From Paenibacillus sp. 32O-W (GTDB lineage: Bacteria > Bacillota > Bacilli > Paenibacillales > NBRC-103111): DNA of 64,000 nucleotides. The translations under genes were made by a program, and so were the position numbers. How positions within the stretch are numbered: position 1 is the first letter of the stretch; each line of letters opens with the position of its first letter. Of the stretch, positions 19,181-27,576 are shown piece after piece. The stretch spans positions 1 through 64,000 of the forward strand of contig NZ_VEGP01000026.1 of assembly GCF_007679495.1 (NCBI RefSeq), in the 5' to 3' direction. Under the pieces are notes generated by a model. That model was not told the DNA's origin, searched no databases, and saw only the letters and a program-made list of their open reading frames with translations.

Positions 19181-19714
19181 ATGGAAAAAAGATGGTACGT
19201 TGTTCACACTTATTCCGGCTACGAGAACAAGGTTAAGGCCAATCTGGAGAAGCGCGTCGAATCGATGAACATGATGGACAAGATCTTTCGCGTGCTTGTT
19301 CCGATGGAAGAAGAAGTAGTCAACAAAGACGGCAAGAAGAAAACCGTCATGCGCAAAGTGTATCCCGGTTATGTTCTTGTAGAGATGATCCAGACGGACG
19401 ATTCCTGGTATGTGGTTCGCAACACGCCGGGAGTGACTGGTTTTGTCGGTTCTACAGGTTCCGGTTCCAAGCCGATTCCACTGTTGCCGGAAGAAGTGGA
19501 TTCTATTCTGAAGCATATGGGAATGGAAGAGCCTAAGCCGAAGATTGACTTTGACTTGAAAGAGACGGTTCGTGTTAAAGTGGGTCCTTTTGCCGATTTT
19601 GTGGGATCCGTTGAGGAGATTTTGCCTGACAAAAGTAAGCTAAAGGTGCATGTAAACATGTTTGGAAGAGAAACCCCGTTGGAGCTTGACTTCCATCAGG
19701 TGGAGAAACTGTAG
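19181..19714 (+). CDS. nusG: Transcription termination/antitermination factor NusG
   Basis: Binds RNA polymerase through its NGN domain (WYVVHTYSGYENKVKANLE at the start) and carries a C-terminal KOW domain (VRVKVGPFADFVGSVEEI). In Bacillales it promotes pausing as well as termination. 177 residues. The start is the ATG seven bases after GGGGTGA; a GTG three codons upstream lies in that site. Confidence 0.97.
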   Translation: MEKRWYVVHTYSGYENKVKANLEKRVESMNMMDKIFRVLVPMEEEVVNKDGKKKTVMRKVYPGYVLVEMIQTDDSWYVVRNTPGVTGFVGSTGSGSKPIPLLPEEVDSILKHMGMEEPKPKIDFDLKETVRVKVGPFADFVGSVEEILPDKSKLKVHVNMFGRETPLELDFHQVEKL

Positions 19715-19797
19715 AGAACCCGGCCGGGTGCTCTTCGCTTGTTCTCTTCTTCTCATAAGGTTATGCCAGGTCTATCTGGATTGGGATAGGCCTTCAT

Positions 19798-19826
19798 TGG
19801 TGGGAGGGAAACATCCCGTTAGACCA
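19798..19826 (+). promoter_or_regulatory. Hairpin in the rplK leader, possible L1-binding site
   Basis: TGGT (19798-19801) pairs with ACCA (19823-19826) and GGGA (19806-19809) with TCCC (19814-19817), leaving an asymmetric internal loop with CGTTAG on the 3' side. The same shape and sequence recur before rplA. L1 represses the L11-L1 operon through such a site in other bacteria. Confidence 0.45.
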
Positions 19827-19851
19827 CACTAAGTGCAAGGAGGTGTCTCAC

Positions 19852-20277
19852 ATGGCAAAGAAGGTAATCAAAGTCGTTAAGCTGCAAATTCCCGCTGGTA
19901 AAGCTAATCCGGCTCCGCCAGTAGGTCCGGCTCTAGGTCAAGCAGGTGTCAACATCATGGCATTCTGTAAGGAATTTAACGCTCGTACGGCCGATCAGGC
20001 TGGTTTGGTTATTCCGGTAGAGCTGTCTGTTTTCGAAGACCGTTCTTTCACGTTCGTAACCAAAACTCCTCCGGCAGCCGTACTGTTGCGTGTAGCAGCA
20101 GGAATCGAGAAAGGCTCCGGCGAGCCTAACAAGGTTAAGGTAGCAACGGTAAAACGCGACAAAGTTCGTGAAATCGCCGAATCCAAAATGGCTGATTTGA
20201 ATGCTGCATCGGTGGAAGCCGCTATGCGTATGGTAGAAGGAACTGCCCGCAGCATGGGAATCAAGATTGAAGATTAA
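19852..20277 (+). CDS. rplK: 50S ribosomal protein L11
   Basis: GTPase-centre protein binding 23S rRNA helices 43/44, required for RelA activation and the site of thiopeptide action. Starts [18 protein letters not shown]; the proline-rich stretch [17 protein letters not shown] (about 19-35) is diagnostic. 141 residues. AAGGAGGTG lies just upstream of the ATG; a GTG nine bases earlier overlaps it. Confidence 0.97.
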   Translation: MAKKVIKVVKLQIPAGKANPAPPVGPALGQAGVNIMAFCKEFNARTADQAGLVIPVELSVFEDRSFTFVTKTPPAAVLLRVAAGIEKGSGEPNKVKVATVKRDKVREIAESKMADLNAASVEAAMRMVEGTARSMGIKIED

Positions 20278-20338
20278 GATTTACCGAATGCTTCCCGCAA
20301 TAATGAATGCAATAAGTGGCGGTAATTATCCGCATAAC

Positions 20339-20366
20339 CGTGGGAGGATTATCCGTTAATACCACG
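20339..20366 (+). promoter_or_regulatory. Hairpin in the rplA leader, possible second L1-binding site
   Basis: CGTGG (20339-20343) pairs with CCACG (20362-20366), and GGA with TCC inside, leaving a 3' internal loop CGTTAATA. It copies the hairpin before rplK. It is followed immediately by the rplA ribosome site AAGGAGG, so binding there could block translation. Confidence 0.45.
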
Positions 20367-20380
20367 AAGGAGGAAACCAA

Positions 20381-21073
20381 ATGCCTAAACATGGTAAGAA
20401 ATATTCGGAGGCAGTCAAGCTGGTTGATGCAGATGCTCAATATGAGCCTGCGGAAGCTGTTGCTCTTGTGAAGAAGATGGCCTCTGCTAAATTTGATGAG
20501 ACAGTAGAAGTTGCCGTGCGTCTGGGAGTTGACCCCAAGAAGCAGGACCAAGCGGTTCGCGGCGTAGTTGTTATGCCGCACGGTACGGGTAAAACCAAGC
20601 GGGTTTTGGTTTTTGCCAAAGGAGAGAAAGCCAAGGAAGCCGAAAGCGCCGGCGCTGATTTTGTAGGCGATCAGGACATGATCAACAAAATCCAACAAGG
20701 CTGGTTCGAATTCGATGTCTGTGTGGCAACTCCGGACATGATGAGTGAAGTAGGGAAATTGGGACGGTTGCTCGGGGGGAAAGGTCTGATGCCGAACCCG
20801 AAAGCGGGAACCGTAACCTTCGACGTAGCGAAAGCTGTCCAGGAAATCAAGGCCGGTAAGATTGAGTACCGTCTTGACAGAGCAGGACAAATTCATGCGC
20901 CTGTAGGGAAAGTTTCTTTCGACGAACAGAAGCTGACCGAGAACCTGCGTGCATTAGTCGAAGCACTGGTCAGAAGCAAGCCTGCTGCGGCTAAAGGGGT
21001 TTACTTGAAGAGTGCAGCGATTTCGTCCACTATGGGGCCGAGCGTGAAATTAAACCTTCAATCTTTTAGATAA
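20381..21073 (+). CDS. rplA: 50S ribosomal protein L1
   Basis: L1-stalk protein that helps release the E-site tRNA and in many bacteria represses its own mRNA. 230 residues from [16 protein letters not shown]; the signature [18 protein letters not shown] lies in domain II. It follows rplK and a hairpin that may be its own target. Confidence 0.97.
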   Translation: MPKHGKKYSEAVKLVDADAQYEPAEAVALVKKMASAKFDETVEVAVRLGVDPKKQDQAVRGVVVMPHGTGKTKRVLVFAKGEKAKEAESAGADFVGDQDMINKIQQGWFEFDVCVATPDMMSEVGKLGRLLGGKGLMPNPKAGTVTFDVAKAVQEIKAGKIEYRLDRAGQIHAPVGKVSFDEQKLTENLRALVEALVRSKPAAAKGVYLKSAAISSTMGPSVKLNLQSFR

Positions 21074-21127
21074 GCGGTTGACTTCAAACAGTCATCTATG
21101 CTACTCTAAGTGAGGTTTTCTGAAATT

Positions 21128-21262
21128 GAATATGCTGCCGTAGACAGCAGGTGCTTATTGCAAGCTTAATTTCCTGCCGAGGTGTTATGATATAGTTTCG
21201 TATTTCGTTACGGAATCTCGAATCATCATGCCTTCGTACTGTCTGCGAAGGCTTTTCTATTT
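21128..21262 (+). promoter_or_regulatory. L10 leader (rplJ attenuator)
   Basis: The sequence around GCCGTAGACAGCAGGTGC and CCTGCCGAGGTG matches the known L10-binding leader of Firmicutes as I remember it. A terminator follows: GCCTTCG (21230-21236) with CGAAGGC (21246-21252) and TTTTCTATTT. The L10(L12)4 complex would control readthrough into rplJ-rplL. Confidence 0.85.
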
Positions 21263-21305
21263 GTAACGCTCCATCCTAGCAACTAAGTACCAGGAGGTGT
21301 AACAG

Positions 21306-21815
21306 ATGGGTAATGCAAAAGTTCGTGAACAGAAACAACAGCTGGTTTCCGAGGTGGTAAGCAAGCTTCGCGAAAGCAGTTGTACGATCGTAGCAGACTA
21401 TCGCGGTTTGAATGTGGCCCAGGTAACCGAGCTTCGTAAGCAGCTGCGTGAAGCGGGAGTGGAATTCCAGGTCCTTAAGAATACGTTGGTACGCCGTGCT
21501 ACGGCAGAAGCTGAACTGACGGAGCTGGACACCGCTCTGACGGGACCAACAGCGATTGCATTCAGTAAAGAGGATGTCGTCGCACCTGCCAAGATTTTGT
21601 CCGATTTTGCCAAGAAGAACGACAAGCTGAGCATTAAAGCGGGTATTGTCGAAGGCAAAATCGTGGACATCAGCCAGATCAAGGAACTGGCGGATCTTCC
21701 TTCCAGAGAAGGTCTTCTGTCCATGTTGCTCAGCGTGCTTCAAGCACCTGTCCGCAACTTTGCGCTTGCAGTTAAAGCTGTGGCGGAGAAGCAGGAGAGC
21801 GGAGCGGAAGCTTAA
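21306..21815 (+). CDS. rplJ: 50S ribosomal protein L10
   Basis: Base of the ribosomal stalk, holding L12 dimers. 169 residues; [20 protein letters not shown] and [10 protein letters not shown] mark the rRNA-binding domain, and the C-terminal helix (about 140-165) binds L12. AGGAGGTG precedes the ATG. Expression is likely controlled by the leader just upstream. Confidence 0.97.
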   Translation: MGNAKVREQKQQLVSEVVSKLRESSCTIVADYRGLNVAQVTELRKQLREAGVEFQVLKNTLVRRATAEAELTELDTALTGPTAIAFSKEDVVAPAKILSDFAKKNDKLSIKAGIVEGKIVDISQIKELADLPSREGLLSMLLSVLQAPVRNFALAVKAVAEKQESGAEA

Positions 21816-21869
21816 GCTGACGGAAGAAACGATAAGGATAAGATATTATACTATATTGGAGGTTTAACC

Positions 21870-22235
21870 ATGAGTAAAGAGCAAATTTTAGAAGCCATTA
21901 AAGGCATGTCCGTTTTGGAACTGAACGACCTGGTTAAAGCAATTGAAGAAGAATTCGGCGTAACGGCTGCCGCTCCTGTAGCGGTTATCGGCGGAGCCGG
22001 TGCTGCTGCTGAAGCTGAAGAGCAAAGCGAATTCGACGTAATCCTGGCTAATGCCGGCGGATCCAAGATCAACGTTATCAAAGTGGTTCGCGAAATCACT
22101 GGTCTTGGCCTGAAAGAAGCTAAAGATCTGGTTGACGGCGCACCGAAGCCGATCAAAGAGAAAGTATCCAAAGAAGATGCTGAAGCTATCAAAGCTAAGC
22201 TGGAAGAAGCAGGAGCAACTGTTGAAGTAAAATAA
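21870..22235 (+). CDS. rplL: 50S ribosomal protein L7/L12
   Basis: Stalk protein that recruits translational GTPases. N-terminal dimerisation domain (to about 35), Ala-rich hinge ([20 protein letters not shown]), and the globular factor-binding domain with [20 protein letters not shown]. 121 residues. GGAGG precedes the ATG. A terminator follows. Confidence 0.97.
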   Translation: MSKEQILEAIKGMSVLELNDLVKAIEEEFGVTAAAPVAVIGGAGAAAEAEEQSEFDVILANAGGSKINVIKVVREITGLGLKEAKDLVDGAPKPIKEKVSKEDAEAIKAKLEEAGATVEVK

Positions 22236-22251
22236 TGCAGTTTCCTATATG

Positions 22252-22288
22252 GACCCTTTGAAGTTTGTTCTTCAAAGGGTCTTTCCTT
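22252..22288 (+). terminator. Terminator after rplL
   Basis: GACCCTTTGAA (22252-22262) pairs perfectly with TTCAAAGGGTC (22271-22281), followed by TTTCCTT. Confidence 0.85.
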
Positions 22289-22374
22289 AGTCGGCGTGGA
22301 TGCGGTTATCCCGGATCGGCACCGGATTTGGAAATAAAGGGATGAACTAATCACCGATGCAGGGAGGAATTTAG

Positions 22375-22977
22375 ATGTCCGATCACTACTATACGCCGAA
22401 ACCGGTCGCCGCTCACGATTTGCGAATGATTAGACAAAGCCTGCGGGGCCGGGATTTTCAATTTGTTACGGATGCAGGGGTCTTCTCGAAGAACGCGATT
22501 GATTTCGGAAGCCGATTGCTGATCGAGTCGGTGGAAGTTGCGGAAGATGCCAAGGTGCTGGATGTCGGCTGCGGCTACGGTCCGATCGGTATCGCTGTGG
22601 CGGCAGAGGTGAGCCTTGGATCGGTGACGATGATCGATATTAACGAGCGCGCCGTTGAGTTAGCTCGTGAGAATGCAAGACGTAATGGCTTGGCCAACGT
22701 TAAAGTTATGCAAAGCAACATGCTGGAACAGGTATTGGATGACCGGTTTCATTGCATTCTGACGAACCCTCCCATACGTGCGGGCAAGGCGGTCGTTCAT
22801 CAAATTTTCGAACAGGCGTATCATTGTTTGCTTCCTTCCGGACAGTTGTGGGTGGTTATTCAGAAAAAGCAGGGAGCTCCTTCCGCCAAGCTGAAGCTGG
22901 AAGAAATGTTTGGTCAGGTGGAGGAAATAACCAAGGATAAAGGGTACCGTATATTTAAAGCGACCAAAACCGTCTGA
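22375..22977 (+). CDS. ybxB: RsmC-like class I methyltransferase (YbxB)
   Basis: Probable rRNA guanine-N2 methyltransferase of the RsmC/RlmG type. The SAM-binding motif VLDVGCGYGPIGI begins near residue 61, VTMIDINERAVELAREN carries the acidic post-beta2 residue, and the catalytic NPPI motif lies near 132-135. At 200 residues it corresponds to a single RsmC catalytic domain. GGGAGG precedes the ATG. It sits between rplL and rpoB exactly as ybxB does in B. subtilis. The exact target base is inferred from the family. Confidence 0.88.
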   Translation: MSDHYYTPKPVAAHDLRMIRQSLRGRDFQFVTDAGVFSKNAIDFGSRLLIESVEVAEDAKVLDVGCGYGPIGIAVAAEVSLGSVTMIDINERAVELARENARRNGLANVKVMQSNMLEQVLDDRFHCILTNPPIRAGKAVVHQIFEQAYHCLLPSGQLWVVIQKKQGAPSAKLKLEEMFGQVEEITKDKGYRIFKATKTV

Positions 22978-23104
22978 TAACAAATGGTTTTCGGTTGAGT
23001 CGGGTTAGAAAGGTTTAAATGGAGCATTTGAAAATCTGTAGTTATTTTCATGGATCGCCGTTTAAAGAAAAGGAGTAGTTATGAAGTCTTTTTTGCTTCC
23101 TTCA

Positions 23105-23133
23105 TTGACTCTACTCTCCAGATATGTTATTAT
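23105..23133 (+). promoter_or_regulatory. SigA-type promoter in the ybxB-rpoB gap
   Basis: TTGACT (23105-23110), 17 bp, TATTAT (23128-23133). It is the best promoter match in this gap and lies about 830 bases before rpoB. The transcript would include a short open frame and then meet a terminator near 23367-23390. Confidence 0.65.
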
Positions 23134-23253
23134 TATAAAATGTCAGCATAAAATAGGCTTTATGTCTTTAGTTAATTAAAATGTCAAGCATTTTTTATCT
23201 TCTACAGAATTGCGGAAGAGAGGTGCGATATTTTTTTACCCAAAGGACAAGAA

Positions 23254-23379
23254 ATGGAAAGATTTAGTCCAATCTGCCGTTTTGAAGATTATGGGATATT
23301 TACTAAGGGCATAATGAAATACAGAGAGAATTACGACTGGGCTTTTTTGGAAAAAAAGTTCAAAAAGGAAGGCTTCTAA
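23254..23379 (+). CDS. Putative small protein, 41 residues
   Basis: Short open frame from ATG after a weak AAAGGA site. The product begins MERFSPICRFEDYGIF and ends KKFKKEGF; it is rich in aromatic and charged residues, with no signal peptide or membrane segment. I do not recognise it. In favour: a promoter about 120 bases upstream, and a terminator whose stem contains the stop codon. Against: no known family, short length and AT-rich surroundings. It may be a leader peptide, a small protein or just part of a small RNA. Confidence 0.3.
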   Translation: MERFSPICRFEDYGIFTKGIMKYRENYDWAFLEKKFKKEGF

Positions 23380-23395
23380 TGAAGCTTTTTCTAGT
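23367..23395 (+). terminator. Terminator or attenuator upstream of rpoB
   Basis: GGAAGGCTTC (23367-23376) pairs with GAAGCTTTTT (23381-23390) around a TAAT loop, with G-T pairs at the base and a T-rich 3' side. It lies between the 23105 promoter and rpoB. Confidence 0.6.
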
Positions 23396-23401
23396 TTATT
23401 C

Positions 23402-23449
23402 CATCGGAAAGGTTTTGTTCATCAGATGTTCGTGAACGACTTTCCGATG
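23402..23449. repeat. Long inverted repeat upstream of rpoB
   Basis: CATCGGAAAG (23402-23411) and CTTTCCGATG (23440-23449) are perfectly complementary, with an inner GTTCA/TGAAC pair. No T-run follows, so it is a strong RNA hairpin rather than a simple terminator. Confidence 0.8.
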
Positions 23450-23564
23450 ACCGCTTAAGAGGGACTTAAATAATGAGTAGTATTTTTGCCCGCGGTAGAA
23501 TTTGTAGGTATCTGCTTTCCGGACGACTTCAAATTCTATTTTGATGTTAAGAAAAGCTCTGTTG

Positions 23565-23884
23565 AAGCTATATCGAGGGCGGTCGTTCCTCTATACTACA
23601 GCTTTTCTCGACAACTCGAAAGGGGTTCGCCTTAAATTAAGCGGATCTGAAATTCGGGAGCGGTCAATTTCCTCTAGTGCGGTCGCTCATCCTCGAAATA
23701 CTCCGAGAGGAGTTTTCCTATACAGCGGAAGGGTTAAGGATTCAGAGGGATCCGGAGCAGTTCTTTCCGCGTTAACCGCTTCTCATGCGGCCGCTTTCTA
23801 CTGCGAAAGGGGCCTCGTTAGATGTCTTTTCGCTATATAAGAGACTATGCTTCATTCGCTCCAGATTTGACCGTCTTATATAGC
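23565..23884. repeat. Structured GC-rich region before rpoB
   Basis: Several dyads lie here: AAGCT...AGCTT (23565-23604, with further pairing inside, followed by TTTCTC), and a perfect 11-bp pair GCTATATAAGA (23832-23842) with TCTTATATAGC (23874-23884). Short related blocks such as GCGGTCGTTCCTC and GCGGTCGCTCATCCTC recur between them. An open frame crosses it but has no ribosome site and no protein-like character. It probably forms part of the rpoB leader RNA. Confidence 0.5.
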
Positions 23885-23963
23885 TTGGTGAGCGGAGTTG
23901 TTCTCTATGAACAGGCTCCGGAAGTTTTAGCAACATAATTTGAGTAGTCACGAGGGGTGAAGA

Positions 23964-26900
23964 ATGTTGGCGGGTCATCTTGTTCAATATGGTCGACGCA
24001 CACGCAGGTCGTATGCACGTATTAATGAAGTGCTGGAGATTCCTAACCTGATCGAAATTCAACAGAAATCATACGATTGGTTTCTGGAGGAAGGCCTTCG
24101 GGAGATGTTTCAAGACATATCGCCAATTCAAGATTTCACGGGAAACTTGGTTTTGGAGTTTATCGACTATAGTTTGGGCGAGCCCAAATATACGGTCGAC
24201 GACGCCAAAGAGCGGGATGTCACTTATGCAGCTCCTCTCCGGGTGAAGGTCCGTCTTATTAACAAAGAGACGGGTGAGGTTAAGGAACAGGAAGTGTTCA
24301 TGGGGGATTTCCCTCTGATGACGGAAACAGGCACTTTTATTATTAACGGGGCGGAACGGGTAATCGTCAGTCAGCTAGTACGCTCCCCTAGTGTCTATTT
24401 TAGTACGAAAGTTGATAAAAACGGCAAAACCACCTATACGGCTACGGTTATTCCCAACCGGGGGGCCTGGTTGGAGCTGGAAACAGACGCCAAGGATATC
24501 ATCTATGTGCGGATTGACCGGACTCGGAAAATTCCGGTAACCGTTCTGCTGAGAGCTCTTGGTTTCGGCACGGATGCCGAAATACTCGACCTCCTCGGCG
24601 AAGATGAGTACATCCGTAATACGCTGGACAAGGATAATACGGATTCCACGGAAAAAGCTTTGATCGAAATCTATGAGAGATTGCGTCCCGGCGAGCCGCC
24701 GACGTTGGATAACGCCAAGAGCTTGCTCGTAGCCAGATTCTTTGATCCGAAAAGATACGATTTGGCTAATGTCGGACGTTACAAGATCAATAAGAAGCTT
24801 CATATCAAGAACCGTCTGTTCAACCAGCGCCTTGCTGAAACGCTGTTCGACCCCGAAACGGGTGAGATTATTGCAGAGACGGGCCAAATGCTTGACCGCA
24901 GACTCCTGGACAAAATTCTTCCTTATTTGGAAGAAGGCGTCAATTTGAAGGAGTTTCCGGTAAATGGCGGGGTAACCGAGTCGGATGATATTCCGCTGCA
25001 ATGCATTGACGTATTCTCCCCTTATGAAGATGGCAAGGTCATCAAGGTCATCTCCAACGGGAATATTGATAAATCAGTAAAGCATATTACGCCTGCCGAT
25101 ATTATTTCCTCCATTAACTACTTTATTAATTTGCTTCATGGTATCGGCAGTACGGATGATATTGACCATCTGGGCAACCGCCGTCTCCGGTCTGTCGGAG
25201 AATTGCTGCAGAACCAGTTCCGGATCGGTCTGTCCCGGATGGAACGTGTTGTGCGGGAGCGGATGTCCATTCAGGATGCCAATGTCATTACGCCGCAAGC
25301 GCTGATTAACATTCGTCCGGTGATCGCTTCGATCAAGGAGTTCTTCGGAAGCTCTCAGCTGTCCCAGTTTATGGACCAGACGAACCCGCTGGCTGAGCTG
25401 ACGCACAAGCGCCGTCTCTCTGCTTTGGGACCTGGCGGATTGACAAGAGAACGCGCCGGGCTGGAGGTTCGGGACGTTCACCACTCTCACTATGGACGGA
25501 TGTGTCCGATTGAGACGCCGGAAGGACCGAACATCGGTCTGATCAACTCTTTGTCAACCTTTGCGAGAATCAACGAATACGGCTTTATTGAGGCTCCGTA
25601 TCGTTGGGTGGATCCGCAAACGGGAGTCGTCACGGACAAGATTGCCTATCTGACCGCCGATGAGGAAGATAATTACGTTATTGCTCAGGCGAATGCGGAG
25701 CTGTCTCCGGAAGGTACGTTCGTGAACGAGAACGTAATTATCCGCTATAAGGATGATATTCTGACTCTTCCGCGCGATCGGGTTGACTATATGGACGTTT
25801 CGCCTAAGCAGGTTGTATCTGTAGCGACGGCGTTGATTCCGTTCCTGGAGAACGACGACTCGAACCGTGCGCTGATGGGTTCGAACATGCAGCGGCAAGC
25901 GGTGCCTTTGCTCGTTCCGCAAGCTCCGTTAGTCGGAACCGGTATGGAGCATAAAGTGGCTAAAGATTCGGGAGTCTGTGTCGTTGCCAAGCACGATGGT
26001 GTAATCGAGAAAGCTTCCGCGAATGAAATCTGGCTTCGCCGCCAGGAGACCATAGATGGCAAGAAGGTAAGCGGAGATCTTATCAAGTATAAGCTGCACA
26101 AATTTTTCCGCTCTAACCAAGGGACTTGCATCAACCAGCGGCCGCTCGTCAAGCGCGGGGATATCGTCAAAGTCGGAGATATTCTGGCGGACGGTCCTTC
26201 CACCGAGCAGGGCGAATTGGCTCTCGGCCGTAACGTTGTCGTAGCGTTCATGACATGGGAAGGCTATAACTACGAGGATGCCATTCTGCTGAGCGAAAAA
26301 CTGGTTAAGGAAGACGTGTATACGTCTATTCATATTGAGGAATACGAGTCCGAGGCGCGGGATACCAAGCTCGGACCGGAAGAAATCACCCGGGATATTC
26401 CTAACGTCGGGGAAGAGGCGTTGAAGAATCTGGATGAACGGGGAATTATTCGGGTCGGTGCGGAAATTGGCGCCGGGGACATTCTGGTCGGGAAAGTCAC
26501 TCCTAAAGGGGTAACGGAACTGACTGCAGAGGAGCGCCTGCTGCACGCGATCTTCGGTGAGAAGGCACGTGAAGTCAGAGACACCTCCTTAAGAGTGCCG
26601 CACGGAACAGACGGAATCGTCGTTGACGTTAAAGTGTTTACCCGGGAGAATGGCGATGAGCTGCCTCCTGGAGTCAACCAGCTTGTACGGGTATATATCG
26701 CTCAGAAACGGAAGATTTCCGAGGGCGACAAGATGGCCGGACGTCACGGGAACAAAGGGGTTGTGGCCCGGATTCTGCCTGAGGAGGATATGCCTTTCCT
26801 GCCGGACGGAACGCCTGTAGAAGTTGTTCTGAACCCTCTTGGGGTTCCTTCCCGGATGAATATTGGTCAGGTTCTGGAGGTTCACCTCGGGATGGCAGCC

Positions 26901-27503
26901 AAGCTGCTCGGCATTCATACCGCGAGCCCTGTCTTTGATGGAGCCACCGAGTATGACGTATTCGATACGATGGAAGAAGCCGGAATGCAGCGGAACGGTA
27001 AGACCATTCTCTACGACGGACGGACAGGAGAGCCGTTCGAACGCGAGGTCACCGTTGGCGTCATGTACATGATCAAGCTGGCACACATGGTCGATGATAA
27101 GATCCATGCCCGTTCCACAGGGCCATACTCCCTCGTTACCCAGCAGCCGCTGGGTGGTAAGGCGCAGTTTGGCGGACAGCGGTTCGGTGAGATGGAGGTA
27201 TGGGCGCTGGAGGCTTATGGCGCGGCCTATACCCTTCAGGAAATCCTTACGGTCAAGTCCGATGACGTGGTCGGCCGGGTGAAAACCTACGAATCCATTG
27301 TCAAAGGCGAGAATGTGCCGGAGCCAGGTGTTCCTGAATCGTTTAAAGTATTGATCAAAGAGCTGCAAAGCTTAGGTATGGACGTCAAGATCCTGACTGA
27401 GAACGAAGAAGAAATCGAAATGAAGGAAATAGATGATGAGGATGACACGGGCAGTGACAAGCTCAACCTCAATCTGGAAGGAGCTGAACTGGGCGTAGAA
27501 TAG
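23964..27503 (+). CDS. rpoB: DNA-directed RNA polymerase subunit beta
   Basis: Catalytic-cleft subunit of RNA polymerase, 1179 residues, full length. Begins [20 protein letters not shown]. The rifampicin region near 459-490 ([16 protein letters not shown], then [13 protein letters not shown]) is wild type, so no sequence-level sign of rifampicin resistance. EDAIL and [13 protein letters not shown] later in the protein are the active-site and catalytic core segments. GAGGGGTGA precedes the ATG. rpoC follows after 73 bases. Confidence 0.98.
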   Translation: MLAGHLVQYGRRTRRSYARINEVLEIPNLIEIQQKSYDWFLEEGLREMFQDISPIQDFTGNLVLEFIDYSLGEPKYTVDDAKERDVTYAAPLRVKVRLINKETGEVKEQEVFMGDFPLMTETGTFIINGAERVIVSQLVRSPSVYFSTKVDKNGKTTYTATVIPNRGAWLELETDAKDIIYVRIDRTRKIPVTVLLRALGFGTDAEILDLLGEDEYIRNTLDKDNTDSTEKALIEIYERLRPGEPPTLDNAKSLLVARFFDPKRYDLANVGRYKINKKLHIKNRLFNQRLAETLFDPETGEIIAETGQMLDRRLLDKILPYLEEGVNLKEFPVNGGVTESDDIPLQCIDVFSPYEDGKVIKVISNGNIDKSVKHITPADIISSINYFINLLHGIGSTDDIDHLGNRRLRSVGELLQNQFRIGLSRMERVVRERMSIQDANVITPQALINIRPVIASIKEFFGSSQLSQFMDQTNPLAELTHKRRLSALGPGGLTRERAGLEVRDVHHSHYGRMCPIETPEGPNIGLINSLSTFARINEYGFIEAPYRWVDPQTGVVTDKIAYLTADEEDNYVIAQANAELSPEGTFVNENVIIRYKDDILTLPRDRVDYMDVSPKQVVSVATALIPFLENDDSNRALMGSNMQRQAVPLLVPQAPLVGTGMEHKVAKDSGVCVVAKHDGVIEKASANEIWLRRQETIDGKKVSGDLIKYKLHKFFRSNQGTCINQRPLVKRGDIVKVGDILADGPSTEQGELALGRNVVVAFMTWEGYNYEDAILLSEKLVKEDVYTSIHIEEYESEARDTKLGPEEITRDIPNVGEEALKNLDERGIIRVGAEIGAGDILVGKVTPKGVTELTAEERLLHAIFGEKAREVRDTSLRVPHGTDGIVVDVKVFTRENGDELPPGVNQLVRVYIAQKRKISEGDKMAGRHGNKGVVARILPEEDMPFLPDGTPVEVVLNPLGVPSRMNIGQVLEVHLGMAAKLLGIHTASPVFDGATEYDVFDTMEEAGMQRNGKTILYDGRTGEPFEREVTVGVMYMIKLAHMVDDKIHARSTGPYSLVTQQPLGGKAQFGGQRFGEMEVWALEAYGAAYTLQEILTVKSDDVVGRVKTYESIVKGENVPEPGVPESFKVLIKELQSLGMDVKILTENEEEIEMKEIDDEDDTGSDKLNLNLEGAELGVE

Positions 27504-27576
27504 CCCGGTTTCAGCTTTGGACGACACACGGTCGCTAGTTTGAAGAGTAATGCACATTTCTAAGGAGGGTTGCTCC

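Noticed and set aside
23541-23840. Open frame of 99 codons upstream of rpoB
   Set aside because: No ribosome binding site, odd composition, and the region is full of inverted repeats that explain the open frame.
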